From positions 1 through 64,000 of the forward strand of contig NZ_JAFEJT020000008.1 of assembly GCF_018555435.2 (NCBI RefSeq): DNA of 64,000 nucleotides, in the 5' to 3' direction. Below the pieces are notes generated by a model. That model was not told the DNA's origin. It saw nothing but the letters and a program-made list of their open reading frames with translations, and did no database searches. This DNA comes from Bifidobacterium amazonense. Lineage in GTDB: Bacteria; Actinomycetota; Actinomycetes; Actinomycetales; Bifidobacteriaceae. Of this stretch, positions 51,111 to 60,373 are shown piece after piece; the stretch's first letter is position 1; every line of letters starts with the position of its first letter. A program made the position numbers and the translations under genes.

Positions 51111-51395
51111 ATGGCTTTTGGCACCGATCCCCGCCCGCAGGGACTTGCGAATCCGCCGATCGACGATCTGATGGAGCATGCCGATTCGAAGTACGCCCTG
51201 GCGATCTTCGCCGCCAAGCGCGCCCGCCAGATCAACTCCTACTTCACCCAGCTCAACGAGGGCCTGCTGCAGAACGTCGGCCCGCTGGTCGAATACCAGA
51301 ACCAGGAGAAGCCGCTGTCCATCGCGTTCCGCGAGATCAACGACGGTCTGCTCGAGGAGACCCTCGGCGAGGACGATCTGAGCGAAGGCAACTGA
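51111..51395 (+). CDS. rpoZ: RNA polymerase omega subunit
   Basis: The 94-residue protein matches the omega subunit, which binds and stabilises beta'. The core [20 protein letters not shown] and [12 protein letters not shown] is characteristic. The acidic C-terminus is normal for actinobacteria. ATG 51111 has cggag about ten bases upstream. The gene precedes metK, a usual neighbour, but each appears to have its own promoter. Confidence 0.95.
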   Translation: MAFGTDPRPQGLANPPIDDLMEHADSKYALAIFAAKRARQINSYFTQLNEGLLQNVGPLVEYQNQEKPLSIAFREINDGLLEETLGEDDLSEGN

Positions 51396-51544
51396 TCGTC
51401 CGGTCATCCGGTCGCCGAACGGTCGTTCGCCGGCCCGATCGCACGGAAAGACGTGGCGCGTCCGCGGAACCGTTCGCATTGCGGACGGTGTCTGTTCGGA
51501 TGCCGATCTTGGCGGACCGGCGGCGGAGCGCGTTTTGTAAACGA

Positions 51545-51706
51545 TTCAAACCGAACCGCGACGAATTATAACGTATACGCCCCATCGAAAACGGTGCCGG
51601 AGACGAAATCCTCCCGGCGCCTCTTCGATGGGGCGTATTATTTTCTGCGTATGACATGTTCTCCCGCCGTCCCGTCGGTGCGGGACGAACGGGGGACACA
51701 GGCGGG
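51545..51706 (+). promoter_or_regulatory. metK promoter and structured leader
   Basis: In the 332-base gap between rpoZ and metK, TTCAAA (51545-51550) and TATAAC (51567-51572) are 16 bases apart. Transcription would start near 51578, within the left arm of a large hairpin: atacgccccatcgaa (51575-51589) pairs perfectly with ttcgatggggcgtat (51624-51638). It has an inner ggtgccgg/ccggcgcc stem and is followed by tatttt. A second hairpin, cccgcc/ggcggg with inner gtcccg/cgggac (51663-51706), stands just before the ribosome-binding site. The first hairpin could end rpoZ transcription or attenuate metK. I cannot match the leader to a known SAM riboswitch. Bases 51396-51540 show nothing recognisable. 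Confidence 0.55.
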
Positions 51707-51727
51707 CAGCAACAAGAGGTGCGATAC

Positions 51728-52951
<1,224 letters not shown>

Positions 52952-52960
52952 CCCGCCACC

Positions 52961-53003
52961 GGTCGGGGCGGCTGCATCGGTGCCCATGCCGACGGCCCCG
53001 ACC
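52961..53003 (+). terminator. metK terminator hairpin
   Basis: ggtcggggc (52961-52969) pairs with gccccgacc (52995-53003), with a further tcgg/ccga stem inside. It begins ten bases after the metK stop and has no T run. Confidence 0.6.
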
Positions 53004-53008
53004 GAGTC

Positions 53009-53062
53009 GACGTGTGCACGTCCGACGTGTGCACGTCCGACGTGTGCACGTCGGGATATAAC
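53009..53062 (+). repeat. Three tandem 15-bp repeats overlapping the cfa upstream promoter
   Basis: gacgtgtgcacgtcc occurs at 53009-53023 and 53024-53038, and again at 53039-53052 lacking its last base. Each copy is nearly palindromic around gtgcac. TATAAC at 53057-53062 is a good -10 box, and its -35 region would fall inside copies 2 and 3. The array therefore looks like a multi-site operator for a regulator or activator. Confidence 0.8.
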
Positions 53063-53080
53063 CAAAATGACAGACTATGG

Positions 53081-53115
53081 CGCCTGCCGTGAATGTGTTT
53101 CGCGGCAGGCGTTTT
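53081..53115 (+). terminator. Terminator or attenuator upstream of cfa
   Basis: cgcctgccg (53081-53089) and cggcaggcg (53103-53111) form a 9-bp stem followed by tttt. It lies between the TATAAC promoter at 53057 and the cfa start at 53225, so it either ends metK read-through or attenuates cfa transcription. Confidence 0.7.
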
Positions 53116-53224
53116 CGCTACGAGGGAACGCGCGGACGCGGACATGAGCGGCACGTGTGCGGCATGTGTGCGGCACCACGCAGCACGAACGGACATATCC
53201 GAAGCAAGAAGAAAGAGGCGAGCC

Positions 53225-54529
53225 ATGAGCTATGGCAAAAGCATGACCGTCGCCGAAATGGTCGGCGAATTCATCGAACCCAATCAGCTGCTGCGCGTCG
53301 AGGCGTTCGACGGCTCCACGTTCGGACCGGGCACCGCCGAGCTGACCGTACGGGTCAAGACCCCGAACGCCGTCTACCAGCTGCTCGAGCATCCGAACGA
53401 GATCGGCGCGGTGCGCGCCTACGTGCTCGGCGACTTCGACATCGACGGCATCGACTACGCGGACCCATACCCGCAACTGCGTCAGCTGCTGTCGCTGGCC
53501 CCGTATGTCAGGCCGCTCTCTCCGTTGTCGGTCGCCAAGGTCGCCGGCTCGGTCCTCAGCCACGGCATCCGCAAGGCGCCCGTGCCGGCCACCGAAGGCC
53601 CGTCCAAGTTCGCGCGCATCAAGTCCGGCCTGCTGCCGCACACCGAAAAGGCCGACAGCGAGACCGTGAGCTTCCACTACGACCTGTCCAACGACTTCTA
53701 CCGCAACTTCCTCGGCCCCACGATGACCTACACCTGCGCCGTGTTCCCCGAAGAGGGCGCCAGCCTCGAGGAGGCGCAGCTCAACAAGATCCGGCTCGTG
53801 CTCGACAAGCTGGGATTGAAGCCCGGCGACCGTCTGCTCGACATCGGCTGCGGCTGGGGTTCGCTGGTGATCGAAGCCGCCAAGCGCGGCATCAAGGCGC
53901 TCGGCGTGTCGCTGTCGAAGGAGCAGATCGAATACGGCCAGGAGTGGATTCGCCGCGAGGGACTGGAGGATCTGGCCGAACTGCGCGTGATGGACTACCG
54001 CGACGTGCCCGAACGCGACTTCGACGGCATCTGCTCGATCGGCATGATGGAACACGTGGGCGTCAAGAACTACCAGAGCTACTTCGAGGAGATGTTCAAG
54101 CTCCTGAAGCCCTGCGGCCGTCTGCTCAACCACCAGATCACCATCAGCCACGACAAGCCGAACGGCAAGCCCGGCACCGACGAGTTCCTCGACCGGTACA
54201 TCTTCCCCGACGGCGATCTCGGCGCGCCCGGATTCATCGAAAGCTGCATCCACGACGCCGGCTTCAACGTGGTGCATCAGGAGAACCTGCGCCAGCATTA
54301 CGCGCTCACCCTGCATCACTGGAACCATAACCTGTCCGAGCACTGGGACGAGGCCGTCAAGGAGGTCGGATTCGAGCGTGCGAAGGTGTGGGGCCTGTAC
54401 ATGGCCGCCTGCGCGCTCAACTTCGAGATCGACGGCATCCAGGTGCACCAGTTCCTCGCCGTCAAGCCCGACCGCGTCGGCCATCCGGACGGCAAGTGGT
54501 ATCCGCTGCGTCCGTGGTGGAAGGCCTGA
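53225..54529 (+). CDS. cfa: Cyclopropane-fatty-acyl-phospholipid synthase
   Basis: The 434-residue enzyme adds a methylene bridge from S-adenosylmethionine to unsaturated membrane acyl chains. It has the N-terminal SCP2-like lipid region and the methyltransferase domain with SAM motif LLDIGCGWGSLVIEA. Family motifs include FHYDLSNDFYRNFLG, YTCAVF, SIGMMEHVG and RYIFPDG. The start ATG 53225 (MSYGKSM) is favoured by agaggcgag just upstream; the frame is open further upstream but lacks starts with ribosome-binding sites. It sits next to metK, which supplies its methyl donor. The long leader contains a triple repeat, a promoter and a terminator, which suggests regulation, perhaps by acid or growth phase as in other bacteria. 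Confidence 0.96.
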   Translation: MSYGKSMTVAEMVGEFIEPNQLLRVEAFDGSTFGPGTAELTVRVKTPNAVYQLLEHPNEIGAVRAYVLGDFDIDGIDYADPYPQLRQLLSLAPYVRPLSPLSVAKVAGSVLSHGIRKAPVPATEGPSKFARIKSGLLPHTEKADSETVSFHYDLSNDFYRNFLGPTMTYTCAVFPEEGASLEEAQLNKIRLVLDKLGLKPGDRLLDIGCGWGSLVIEAAKRGIKALGVSLSKEQIEYGQEWIRREGLEDLAELRVMDYRDVPERDFDGICSIGMMEHVGVKNYQSYFEEMFKLLKPCGRLLNHQITISHDKPNGKPGTDEFLDRYIFPDGDLGAPGFIESCIHDAGFNVVHQENLRQHYALTLHHWNHNLSEHWDEAVKEVGFERAKVWGLYMAACALNFEIDGIQVHQFLAVKPDRVGHPDGKWYPLRPWWKA

Positions 54530-54584
54530 GCCGGACGCACGATGGCCGTGTGCCTGCGGCCGCCATATGGTAGAACGGTGACCT

Positions 54585-56852
54585 ATGACCACGCCGCACG
54601 CCGAACAGCTGGCGCTTGACGGGCTCGCCCCGCGCAAGCGCCGCCGTCGCGCGCCGACCGAACGGGAATCCGCCGCCGACAGGCCGATCGCGCAGGTCGT
54701 GCTCGACGTGCAGGCCACCCATCTGGGCCGCACGTTCGACTATCTCGTCGACGAGAAGCAATCCGAAGATGCCCGTCCCGGCGCGATGGTGCGCGTGCGC
54801 TTCGGGGGGCAGCGGGTGAGCGGCATCATCTGGAACCGCGTCGACTCCAGCGACACGCCGTCCTCCTCCCTGCGCTACATCGAACGCGTGCTCACCCCCG
54901 AGCCGCTCGTCTCCGCGGCGATGCGCCGCGACGTCGAGCTCATCGCCGACGCATACGGCGGCACGCGCGCCAACATCCTGCGCTTCGCCGTGCCGGCGCG
55001 CGTGGCCCGCGTCGACCAGGAGCAGCGGCTCGCCGAATCCGGCGCGTGGCAGGGACGCCGGCGGTTCACGCAGACGCAGGAGGAGGCCCGTGATGCCGGT
55101 TTCGCCCGGTTCGCCCGGTCATATGACAATGCGCGGCGGTTGCGCGACGCGCTCGACGGCACCGGTTTCGCCTCGTTCGTCGTCGACGCGCTGCCCGGAG
55201 CCGCACGATGGGCGCGCGATCTGGCATGGATGATCATGACCGCGTTGCTCGCCGGCAAGCCGGCCGTCGCCGTGCTGCCGACGAACCGCGAGGTCGACGA
55301 CCTCGCCGCGGTGCTCGCGCACGACTACGGACTGCGGCCGTTTGCGCCGAACCATGCGGCCAACGGCGGCTACAGCGGCGATTTCGCGATCCTTGAAGGC
55401 AGTGCCATGCCGCCGGCCGAACGCTACCGCGCCTACAGGGCCGTCGCCACCGGACAGGTGCGCTGCGCGATCGGCGCGCGGTCCGCGATGTACGCGCCGG
55501 TCGAAGGGCCGGCGCTGTTCGCCATCGTCGACGACCTCGCCTACCAGAACATGGACGGCTTCATGCCGTATCCGAACGCGCGCGGCGTGCTCAGGCTGCG
55601 TGCCAAAGCCCACGGCGGCGTGTTCGTCAGCCTTGCCAACGTACGCAGCCCGATCAGCCAGTGGGAGACGAACGGCGACGGCGACCCGTCCTCGGTGAAG
55701 GAGACCCCCACCAGCGGCTTCAGCACGGCGGTGCACCCGCTGCCCGCCGTCGTCAAAGAGCAAAGCCCGTGGATCCGCTGGCTCAACCGCGACGAACTCG
55801 CCCGGCTCGCCGACCCGAGCATCGGCGCGCGCGTGCCCCACACCGCCGTGCGCATCCTTACCAAGGCGCTCGAACGCGGGCCCGTACTGCTGTCCATCCC
55901 CGCCGACGGCATCACCGAAGCGCTGAGCTGCGCCCGCTGCCACCGCCAGGCGCGCTGTCCGCGCTGCACCGGACCGCTCGAACACGATCCTCGCACGAAC
56001 GGCGTGCGCTGCCGCTGGTGCGGCGCGGCCGTCGTCGACTGGACATGCCCCGGCTGCGGCGGCGACCGGCTGCGCGTCGTGCGCGTCGGCGCGGCCGGCA
56101 CCGCGCAGGAGCTCGCCGGACTGTTCCGCGGCGTGCCGATCATCGTCTCGTCGCGCAGCCAGCCGCGCGGACTCATCGAAACGATTCCCTGCCGTCCGCA
56201 GATCGTCATCGCGACTCCCGGCTGCGAGCCGCGCGTGCTGCCGGTCGACGGCAACGACGGAGCCGCAGGACACGAATACCGGGCCGTGGCGATCCTCGAC
56301 GCATGGACCAGCCTGTACGCGCCCGGTGTGGACGCGCGGCCGGACGCGCTGGCCAACTGGATGCGCCCGATGGCCCTGTGCGCGCCGCGTTCGCGAGGCG
56401 GTCAGGGACTGCTCATCGGCGAGACCGATCCGGCGATCGCCCAGTCGCTGATGCTCTGGGATTCGCGGCTGCTGGCCGCCAAGGAGATCGAGGAGCGCGT
56501 GCAGACCGGTCTGCCGCCGGCGCTCGCCGCCGCCTGCGTATGGGGGCGACGCGACGCGGTGATGCAGGCCGTGGGGCGTCTCGGCGCGCTGCCCGGCGGC
56601 GAATGGGGCACGGTGAGCGTCGGCGGCGAGGACATGCCCGCCATGCTCGGCCCCGTGCCGATTCCGCAGCCGGTCACCGTCAACGCCCGCGAATTCGACG
56701 ACACGGCGGACCGGGTCAAGGCCGTGGTGCGCGTCGCCCAGTCGCGCAGGACGGAACTGGCGACACGGCTGCGCACGATCGTCTCGCGGCACGTCGCCGC
56801 GCGCGAGCCGGGGGAACTGAGGTTCCGCCTCGATCCGAAGGACCTGATCTGA
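54585..56852 (+). CDS. priA: Primosomal protein N' (PriA), probable non-helicase form
   Basis: The 755-residue protein matches actinobacterial PriA: an N-terminal 3'-DNA-binding domain (VVLDVQATHLGRTFDYLV), the degenerate helicase core, the paired zinc site with cysteines in CARCHRQARCPRC, CRWCGA and CPGCGG, and the C-terminal domain. The usual GxTGSGKT Walker A is absent (region MIMTALLAGKPAVAV) and the DEEH box is VDDL, so it is not expected to hydrolyse ATP. Such proteins are annotated as putative primosomal N' and may restart forks without helicase activity. ATG 54585 has no strong ribosome-binding site; TATGGT lies at 54566-54571. Confidence 0.9.
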   Translation: MTTPHAEQLALDGLAPRKRRRRAPTERESAADRPIAQVVLDVQATHLGRTFDYLVDEKQSEDARPGAMVRVRFGGQRVSGIIWNRVDSSDTPSSSLRYIERVLTPEPLVSAAMRRDVELIADAYGGTRANILRFAVPARVARVDQEQRLAESGAWQGRRRFTQTQEEARDAGFARFARSYDNARRLRDALDGTGFASFVVDALPGAARWARDLAWMIMTALLAGKPAVAVLPTNREVDDLAAVLAHDYGLRPFAPNHAANGGYSGDFAILEGSAMPPAERYRAYRAVATGQVRCAIGARSAMYAPVEGPALFAIVDDLAYQNMDGFMPYPNARGVLRLRAKAHGGVFVSLANVRSPISQWETNGDGDPSSVKETPTSGFSTAVHPLPAVVKEQSPWIRWLNRDELARLADPSIGARVPHTAVRILTKALERGPVLLSIPADGITEALSCARCHRQARCPRCTGPLEHDPRTNGVRCRWCGAAVVDWTCPGCGGDRLRVVRVGAAGTAQELAGLFRGVPIIVSSRSQPRGLIETIPCRPQIVIATPGCEPRVLPVDGNDGAAGHEYRAVAILDAWTSLYAPGVDARPDALANWMRPMALCAPRSRGGQGLLIGETDPAIAQSLMLWDSRLLAAKEIEERVQTGLPPALAAACVWGRRDAVMQAVGRLGALPGGEWGTVSVGGEDMPAMLGPVPIPQPVTVNAREFDDTADRVKAVVRVAQSRRTELATRLRTIVSRHVAAREPGELRFRLDPKDLI

Positions 56853-56977
56853 CCGGTCCCCGACGGGGCCGTCCGCCGCGTGCGTCCGCTACGGCCGGAA
56901 CGTGCGCGTCCGGTCGGCGCGGCGTGGGACGATAGCGATGGAACATACCGACGTTCATGGTTGGAATGGAGGACCAT

Positions 56978-57682
56978 ATGAAGGGTTGGCCGGGAGAGCC
57001 GGATATGGAACATGACGTGCTCATGGCGGACGGCAATGCCGCGTCCGCCGCGGGCAAACCGATCACCGACGTGATCTTCGACTTCGGCAACGTGCTCATC
57101 TACTGGGATCCGACCGCCGCGCTCATCGCGCGATACAGCCAGGAGACCATCGACCAGTTCCTCGACAACGACATATCCGGCTTCTACGACGGCAACGACC
57201 TCATGGACGCCGGCGCGACCCCGGCCGAGGGCGTCGCGTGGATGCGCGAGACGCACGGCGACAAATGGGCCGACATCCTGCAGTACTACGTCGACAACTT
57301 CGAGGACTCCCTGACCGGCATCGTGCCCGGCATGCGCGTGCTCGTCAACGACCTCAAGGCCGCCGGCATCGGCGTGTGGGGCCTGTCGAACTGGGAGAAG
57401 GAGCTGTTCCACTGCGCCGAGGAGAACTGCAGGATCCTCCAGCAGCTCGACGGCAAGCTCGTCTCCGGCTTCGTCAAACTGCGCAAGCCGCACAAGGAGA
57501 TCTACGAGGCGGCGCTCAAGGACTTCGGCATCAAGGCCGAAACCAGCGTGTTCATCGACGACAAGGCCATGAACATCGTCGGCGCGAACGAGGCCGGCAT
57601 CCGCGGCATCCGCTTCTCCGACTCGCGCAAGCTGCGCGAGATCCTCATCGCGCAGGGCGTGGACATCCCCGCCGTGCAGTAG
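56978..57682 (+). CDS. HAD-superfamily hydrolase (YihX-like)
   Basis: The 234-residue protein has the four HAD motifs: Asp35 in VIFDFGNVLIYWD (nucleophile), WGLSNWEKE (Ser), Lys in KPHKEIYEAAL, and FIDDKAMNI (metal-binding Asp pair). The second position of motif I is Gly rather than Asp, as in YihX-type sugar-phosphate phosphatases. The substrate is unknown. ATG 56978 is chosen because ggagg lies five bases upstream; ATG 56957 is in frame but has no such site. It sits alone between priA and fmt. Confidence 0.88.
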   Translation: MKGWPGEPDMEHDVLMADGNAASAAGKPITDVIFDFGNVLIYWDPTAALIARYSQETIDQFLDNDISGFYDGNDLMDAGATPAEGVAWMRETHGDKWADILQYYVDNFEDSLTGIVPGMRVLVNDLKAAGIGVWGLSNWEKELFHCAEENCRILQQLDGKLVSGFVKLRKPHKEIYEAALKDFGIKAETSVFIDDKAMNIVGANEAGIRGIRFSDSRKLREILIAQGVDIPAVQ

Positions 57683-57784
57683 CCGTCGTGCGCCGTGCCG
57701 CGTGGTCGAGGCCATGCGCTGTCTCAGCGGGGAGTAGTATGTCGTCATCGCGCTCTTCGCCGACAGGAGGGCGCGGAATGTCGT

Positions 57785-57814
57785 TTGCGGATCGCGGACC
57801 GCATCCGGTAGCGT
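57785..57814 (+). promoter_or_regulatory. Possible fmt promoter
   Basis: TTGCGG (57785-57790) and TAGCGT (57809-57814) are 18 bases apart, with a leader of about 50 bases and gagggagg before ATG 57873. Confidence 0.45.
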
Positions 57815-57872
57815 TTCCGATGTCGTTGAGCCGCATCGTGTGATGACGTGACATGTTTCGAGGGAGGACACC

Positions 57873-58844
57873 ATGCTGAAAATCCTGTTCGCCGGCAGCC
57901 CCGACGTGGCAGTGCCGTCGCTGCGCGCGCTGGCCGCCGACACCGAGCACTTCGAGATCGTGGCCGTGCTCACCCGCCCGGACGCGCCCGTCGGCCGCGG
58001 TCGCAGACTTACTCCGAACCCGGTCAAGCAGGCCGCGCTCGAACTCGACCTGCCCGTCATCGAATCCGACCCGTCCGAGGAATGCTTCGTGCACGAGCTG
58101 GCCGCCACCGGCGCCCAGGCCGCCGCCGTGGTCGCCTATGGCAAGATCCTCAGCCAGGAGGTGCTCGACGCGCTGCCGCTCGGCTGGTACAACCTGCACT
58201 TCTCCATGCTGCCCCAGTGGCGCGGAGCCGCCCCCGTGCAGCGCGCCATCTGGGCGGGCGACAAGTCCACGGGCGTCACGGTGTTCCGCATCACGCGCGC
58301 GATGGACGCCGGTCCGATCGTCTCCCAGTGCGGCACCGACATCGGCCGCCACGAAACCGCCGGCGAACTGCTCTCACGGCTCGCCGACAGCGGTTCGAGC
58401 GTGCTCGTGCGCGCCATGCAGGCCGTCGAGGCCGGGCGTGCGGCCGCCGTCGCCCAGCAGGAGGGCGACTATCCGAAGGCCGACAAGATCACCGTCGAGA
58501 ACGCGCATATCGTCTTCGACGCCCCCGTCGACGACGTGGACTGCCAGATCCGCGCGTGCACGCCGAACCCGGGCGCCTGGTGCGAACTGCACGCCGACGA
58601 TGCGGACGGCGCGGAGGCGGCCGTGCTGCACGTGCTGCGCGCCCAGCCGGCCGACATGGAGAACCCGAACGTGCCGAAGGATCTTGCCGCGGGCGTGCTG
58701 CACGCCGGCAAGAAGAACGTGTGGGTCGGCACCCTGTCCGATCCGCTCGAACTGCTCGAGGTCAAGGCTCAGGGCAAAAAGGCCATGAAGGCCGCCGACT
58801 GGGCGCGTGGCGCCCGGCTCGGCGCCACGGCGCACTGCGCGTGA
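57873..58844 (+). CDS. fmt: Methionyl-tRNA formyltransferase
   Basis: The 323-residue enzyme formylates initiator Met-tRNA using 10-formyl-tetrahydrofolate. It begins MLKILFAGSPDVAVPSL and has the catalytic loop NLHFSMLPQWRGAAPVQ with the Asn-His pair, followed by GVTVFRITRAMDAGPI. A C-terminal tRNA-binding beta barrel is present. Translation starts at ATG 57873 after gagggagg. It ends head-on with serB across a shared terminator. Confidence 0.97.
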   Translation: MLKILFAGSPDVAVPSLRALAADTEHFEIVAVLTRPDAPVGRGRRLTPNPVKQAALELDLPVIESDPSEECFVHELAATGAQAAAVVAYGKILSQEVLDALPLGWYNLHFSMLPQWRGAAPVQRAIWAGDKSTGVTVFRITRAMDAGPIVSQCGTDIGRHETAGELLSRLADSGSSVLVRAMQAVEAGRAAAVAQQEGDYPKADKITVENAHIVFDAPVDDVDCQIRACTPNPGAWCELHADDADGAEAAVLHVLRAQPADMENPNVPKDLAAGVLHAGKKNVWVGTLSDPLELLEVKAQGKKAMKAADWARGARLGATAHCA

Positions 58845-58860
58845 ACCGTTCATGAACGTC

Positions 58861-58896
58861 GATGGTCCCGTCCGCTCGCCGGCGGACGGGACCATC
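58861..58896. terminator. Bidirectional terminator between fmt and serB
   Basis: A perfect 15-bp stem, gatggtcccgtccgc (58861-58875) and gcggacgggaccatc (58882-58896), with a 6-base loop lies between two convergent genes. Neither side has a T run. Confidence 0.75.
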
Positions 58897-58919
58897 GTGC
58901 ATCCGCTACGCTGCCATGG

Positions 58920-59636
58920 TCACGGGCGCAACAGATCGAGGACGAGCCGCAGGTCGCGCTCATCGACCGCATGCGGCGCGGCTGCCCGGGTCTTCGGCTT
59001 CGCGCAGAAGGCGACGCCGAGCCCGGCGGCCTGGATCATCGGAATGTCGTTCGCGCCGTCGCCCACGGCCACGGTCTGCGCCATCGGCACGCCGAGCTCG
59101 CCGGCCCACGTCTTCAACGAGCGCAGCTTGACGTCCTTGGTGACGATCTCGCCGAGCACGCGGCCCGTCAGCCGGCCGTCCACAACCTCCAACCGGTTCG
59201 CGATCCAATGGTCGAGCTTCGCGTCCTCGGCGAGCATATCCACCACTTCGTGGAAGCCGCCGGAGACCACGCCCACCTTCCAACCGTGCGCATGCAGCGC
59301 GTCGATCAGATCAAGCGCGCCGGTCGTGAAATGCAGCGAGTCATGCACCCGACGGAAGATCGACTCCGGAAGCCCCTCCAATAAAGCCACACGGGCGCGC
59401 AGCGCCTCGGCGAAATCCAATTCGCCCCGCATCGCCTGCTCCGTCACCGCGGCGATCCGCTCGCCGCAGCCGGCCGCCGCGCCCAGCTGGTCGATCACCT
59501 CCTCGTCGATGAGCGTGGAGTCCACGTCCATCACCAGCAGTCCGGGGCGTGACAGGGAGGGGATGCTCCGCCCGCCGGAACAGGCGCCGTCGGCGTCGTT
59601 GCGGGTGTCAAGGTCTTGCAAGGTTTCGCTGCACAT
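58920..59636 (-). CDS. serB: Phosphoserine phosphatase
   Basis: The 238-residue HAD phosphatase catalyses the last step of serine synthesis. The nucleophile motif is LLVMDVDSTLIDEE, followed by VGVVSGGFHEVVD (Ser), a Lys in VTKDVKL and VGDGANDIPMI. The product lacks the N-terminal ACT domain seen in some relatives. ATG 59636 is chosen; a TTG at 59666 would add ten residues and overlap the dedA promoter. The start region faces dedA with less than 40 bases between them. Confidence 0.93.
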   Translation of the reverse strand: MCSETLQDLDTRNDADGACSGGRSIPSLSRPGLLVMDVDSTLIDEEVIDQLGAAAGCGERIAAVTEQAMRGELDFAEALRARVALLEGLPESIFRRVHDSLHFTTGALDLIDALHAHGWKVGVVSGGFHEVVDMLAEDAKLDHWIANRLEVVDGRLTGRVLGEIVTKDVKLRSLKTWAGELGVPMAQTVAVGDGANDIPMIQAAGLGVAFCAKPKTRAAAPHAVDERDLRLVLDLLRP

Positions 59637-59661
59637 GCCACCGATTGTCGAAAAACGTTGG

Positions 59662-59667
59662 GACAAT
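59662..59667 (+). promoter_or_regulatory. -10 box for leaderless dedA transcript
   Basis: GACAAT is followed by seven bases and ATG 59675. No ribosome-binding site is visible. The arrangement is the same as at adnA and dapA. Confidence 0.4.
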
Positions 59668-59674
59668 GGCCCCT

Positions 59675-60373
59675 ATGACTTTTTCCGGCACTCTGCTCGC
59701 AGTCTCCGAAATCCCCGTCTGCTCCACCGGCGAAACCGGTCTGATCGGCGCGATCACCGACTGGCTCGTCGCGCTGATGGAAACAGTGGGCGGCCTTGGC
59801 GTGGCGCTCGCCATCGCCCTCGAATCGATCTTCCCGCCCATTCCCAGCGAGGTCATCCTGCCGTTGGCCGGCTTCACCGCCGCGCGCGGCACGCTGAACC
59901 TCGTCGAGGCGATCATCTGGGCCACCGTCGGCTCGCTGCTCGGAGCATGGGCGCTCTACGGCATCTCCCGTTGGGTGGGCCTGCATCGCATCCACCGTGC
60001 GGCCGACGTGATCCCCGGCGTGAGCCGCAAGGACGTGAACAAGGCCAACGACTGGTTCACCAGGTACGGCACCTGGTCGGTGCTGCTCGGCCGCGTGATC
60101 CCCGTCGTCCGTTCGCTCATCTCCATCCCCGCCGGATTCAACCGCATGAACTTCCTGCAGTTCTCCGGCTGGACGCTGCTCGGCTCCGCCGTATGGAACA
60201 CGATCCTCGTGACGGCCGGCTACCTGCTCGGCGACCAATGGTGTTCGATCCTCGGCGCGCTCGGCGTGTTCGAGGACGTGGTCATCGCCGTCTTCATCGT
60301 GGTCATCGTCGTGCTCGCCGCACGCAAGATCCGTAGCATGATGATGCAACGCAATCGGAAGGGAAGATCATGA
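59675..60373 (+). CDS. DedA/SNARE-associated family membrane protein
   Basis: The 232-residue integral membrane protein has the DedA motifs ESIFPPIPSEVILPLAGF and GRVIPVVRSLISIPAGF (the conserved G-R-x-x-P-x-x-R region), plus about five hydrophobic helices. DedA proteins are flippases or transporters of undecaprenyl phosphate or phospholipids. ATG 59675 is taken from the -10 box at leaderless distance; ATG 59666 is an alternative. The stop overlaps the ARC ATPase start by ATGA. Confidence 0.92.
   Translation: MTFSGTLLAVSEIPVCSTGETGLIGAITDWLVALMETVGGLGVALAIALESIFPPIPSEVILPLAGFTAARGTLNLVEAIIWATVGSLLGAWALYGISRWVGLHRIHRAADVIPGVSRKDVNKANDWFTRYGTWSVLLGRVIPVVRSLISIPAGFNRMNFLQFSGWTLLGSAVWNTILVTAGYLLGDQWCSILGALGVFEDVVIAVFIVVIVVLAARKIRSMMMQRNRKGRS

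Noticed and set aside
51575-51644. Assignment of the metK leader to a known SAM riboswitch class
   Set aside because: I could not match the conserved core of SAM-I/IV or other classes by eye, so only a structured leader is reported.
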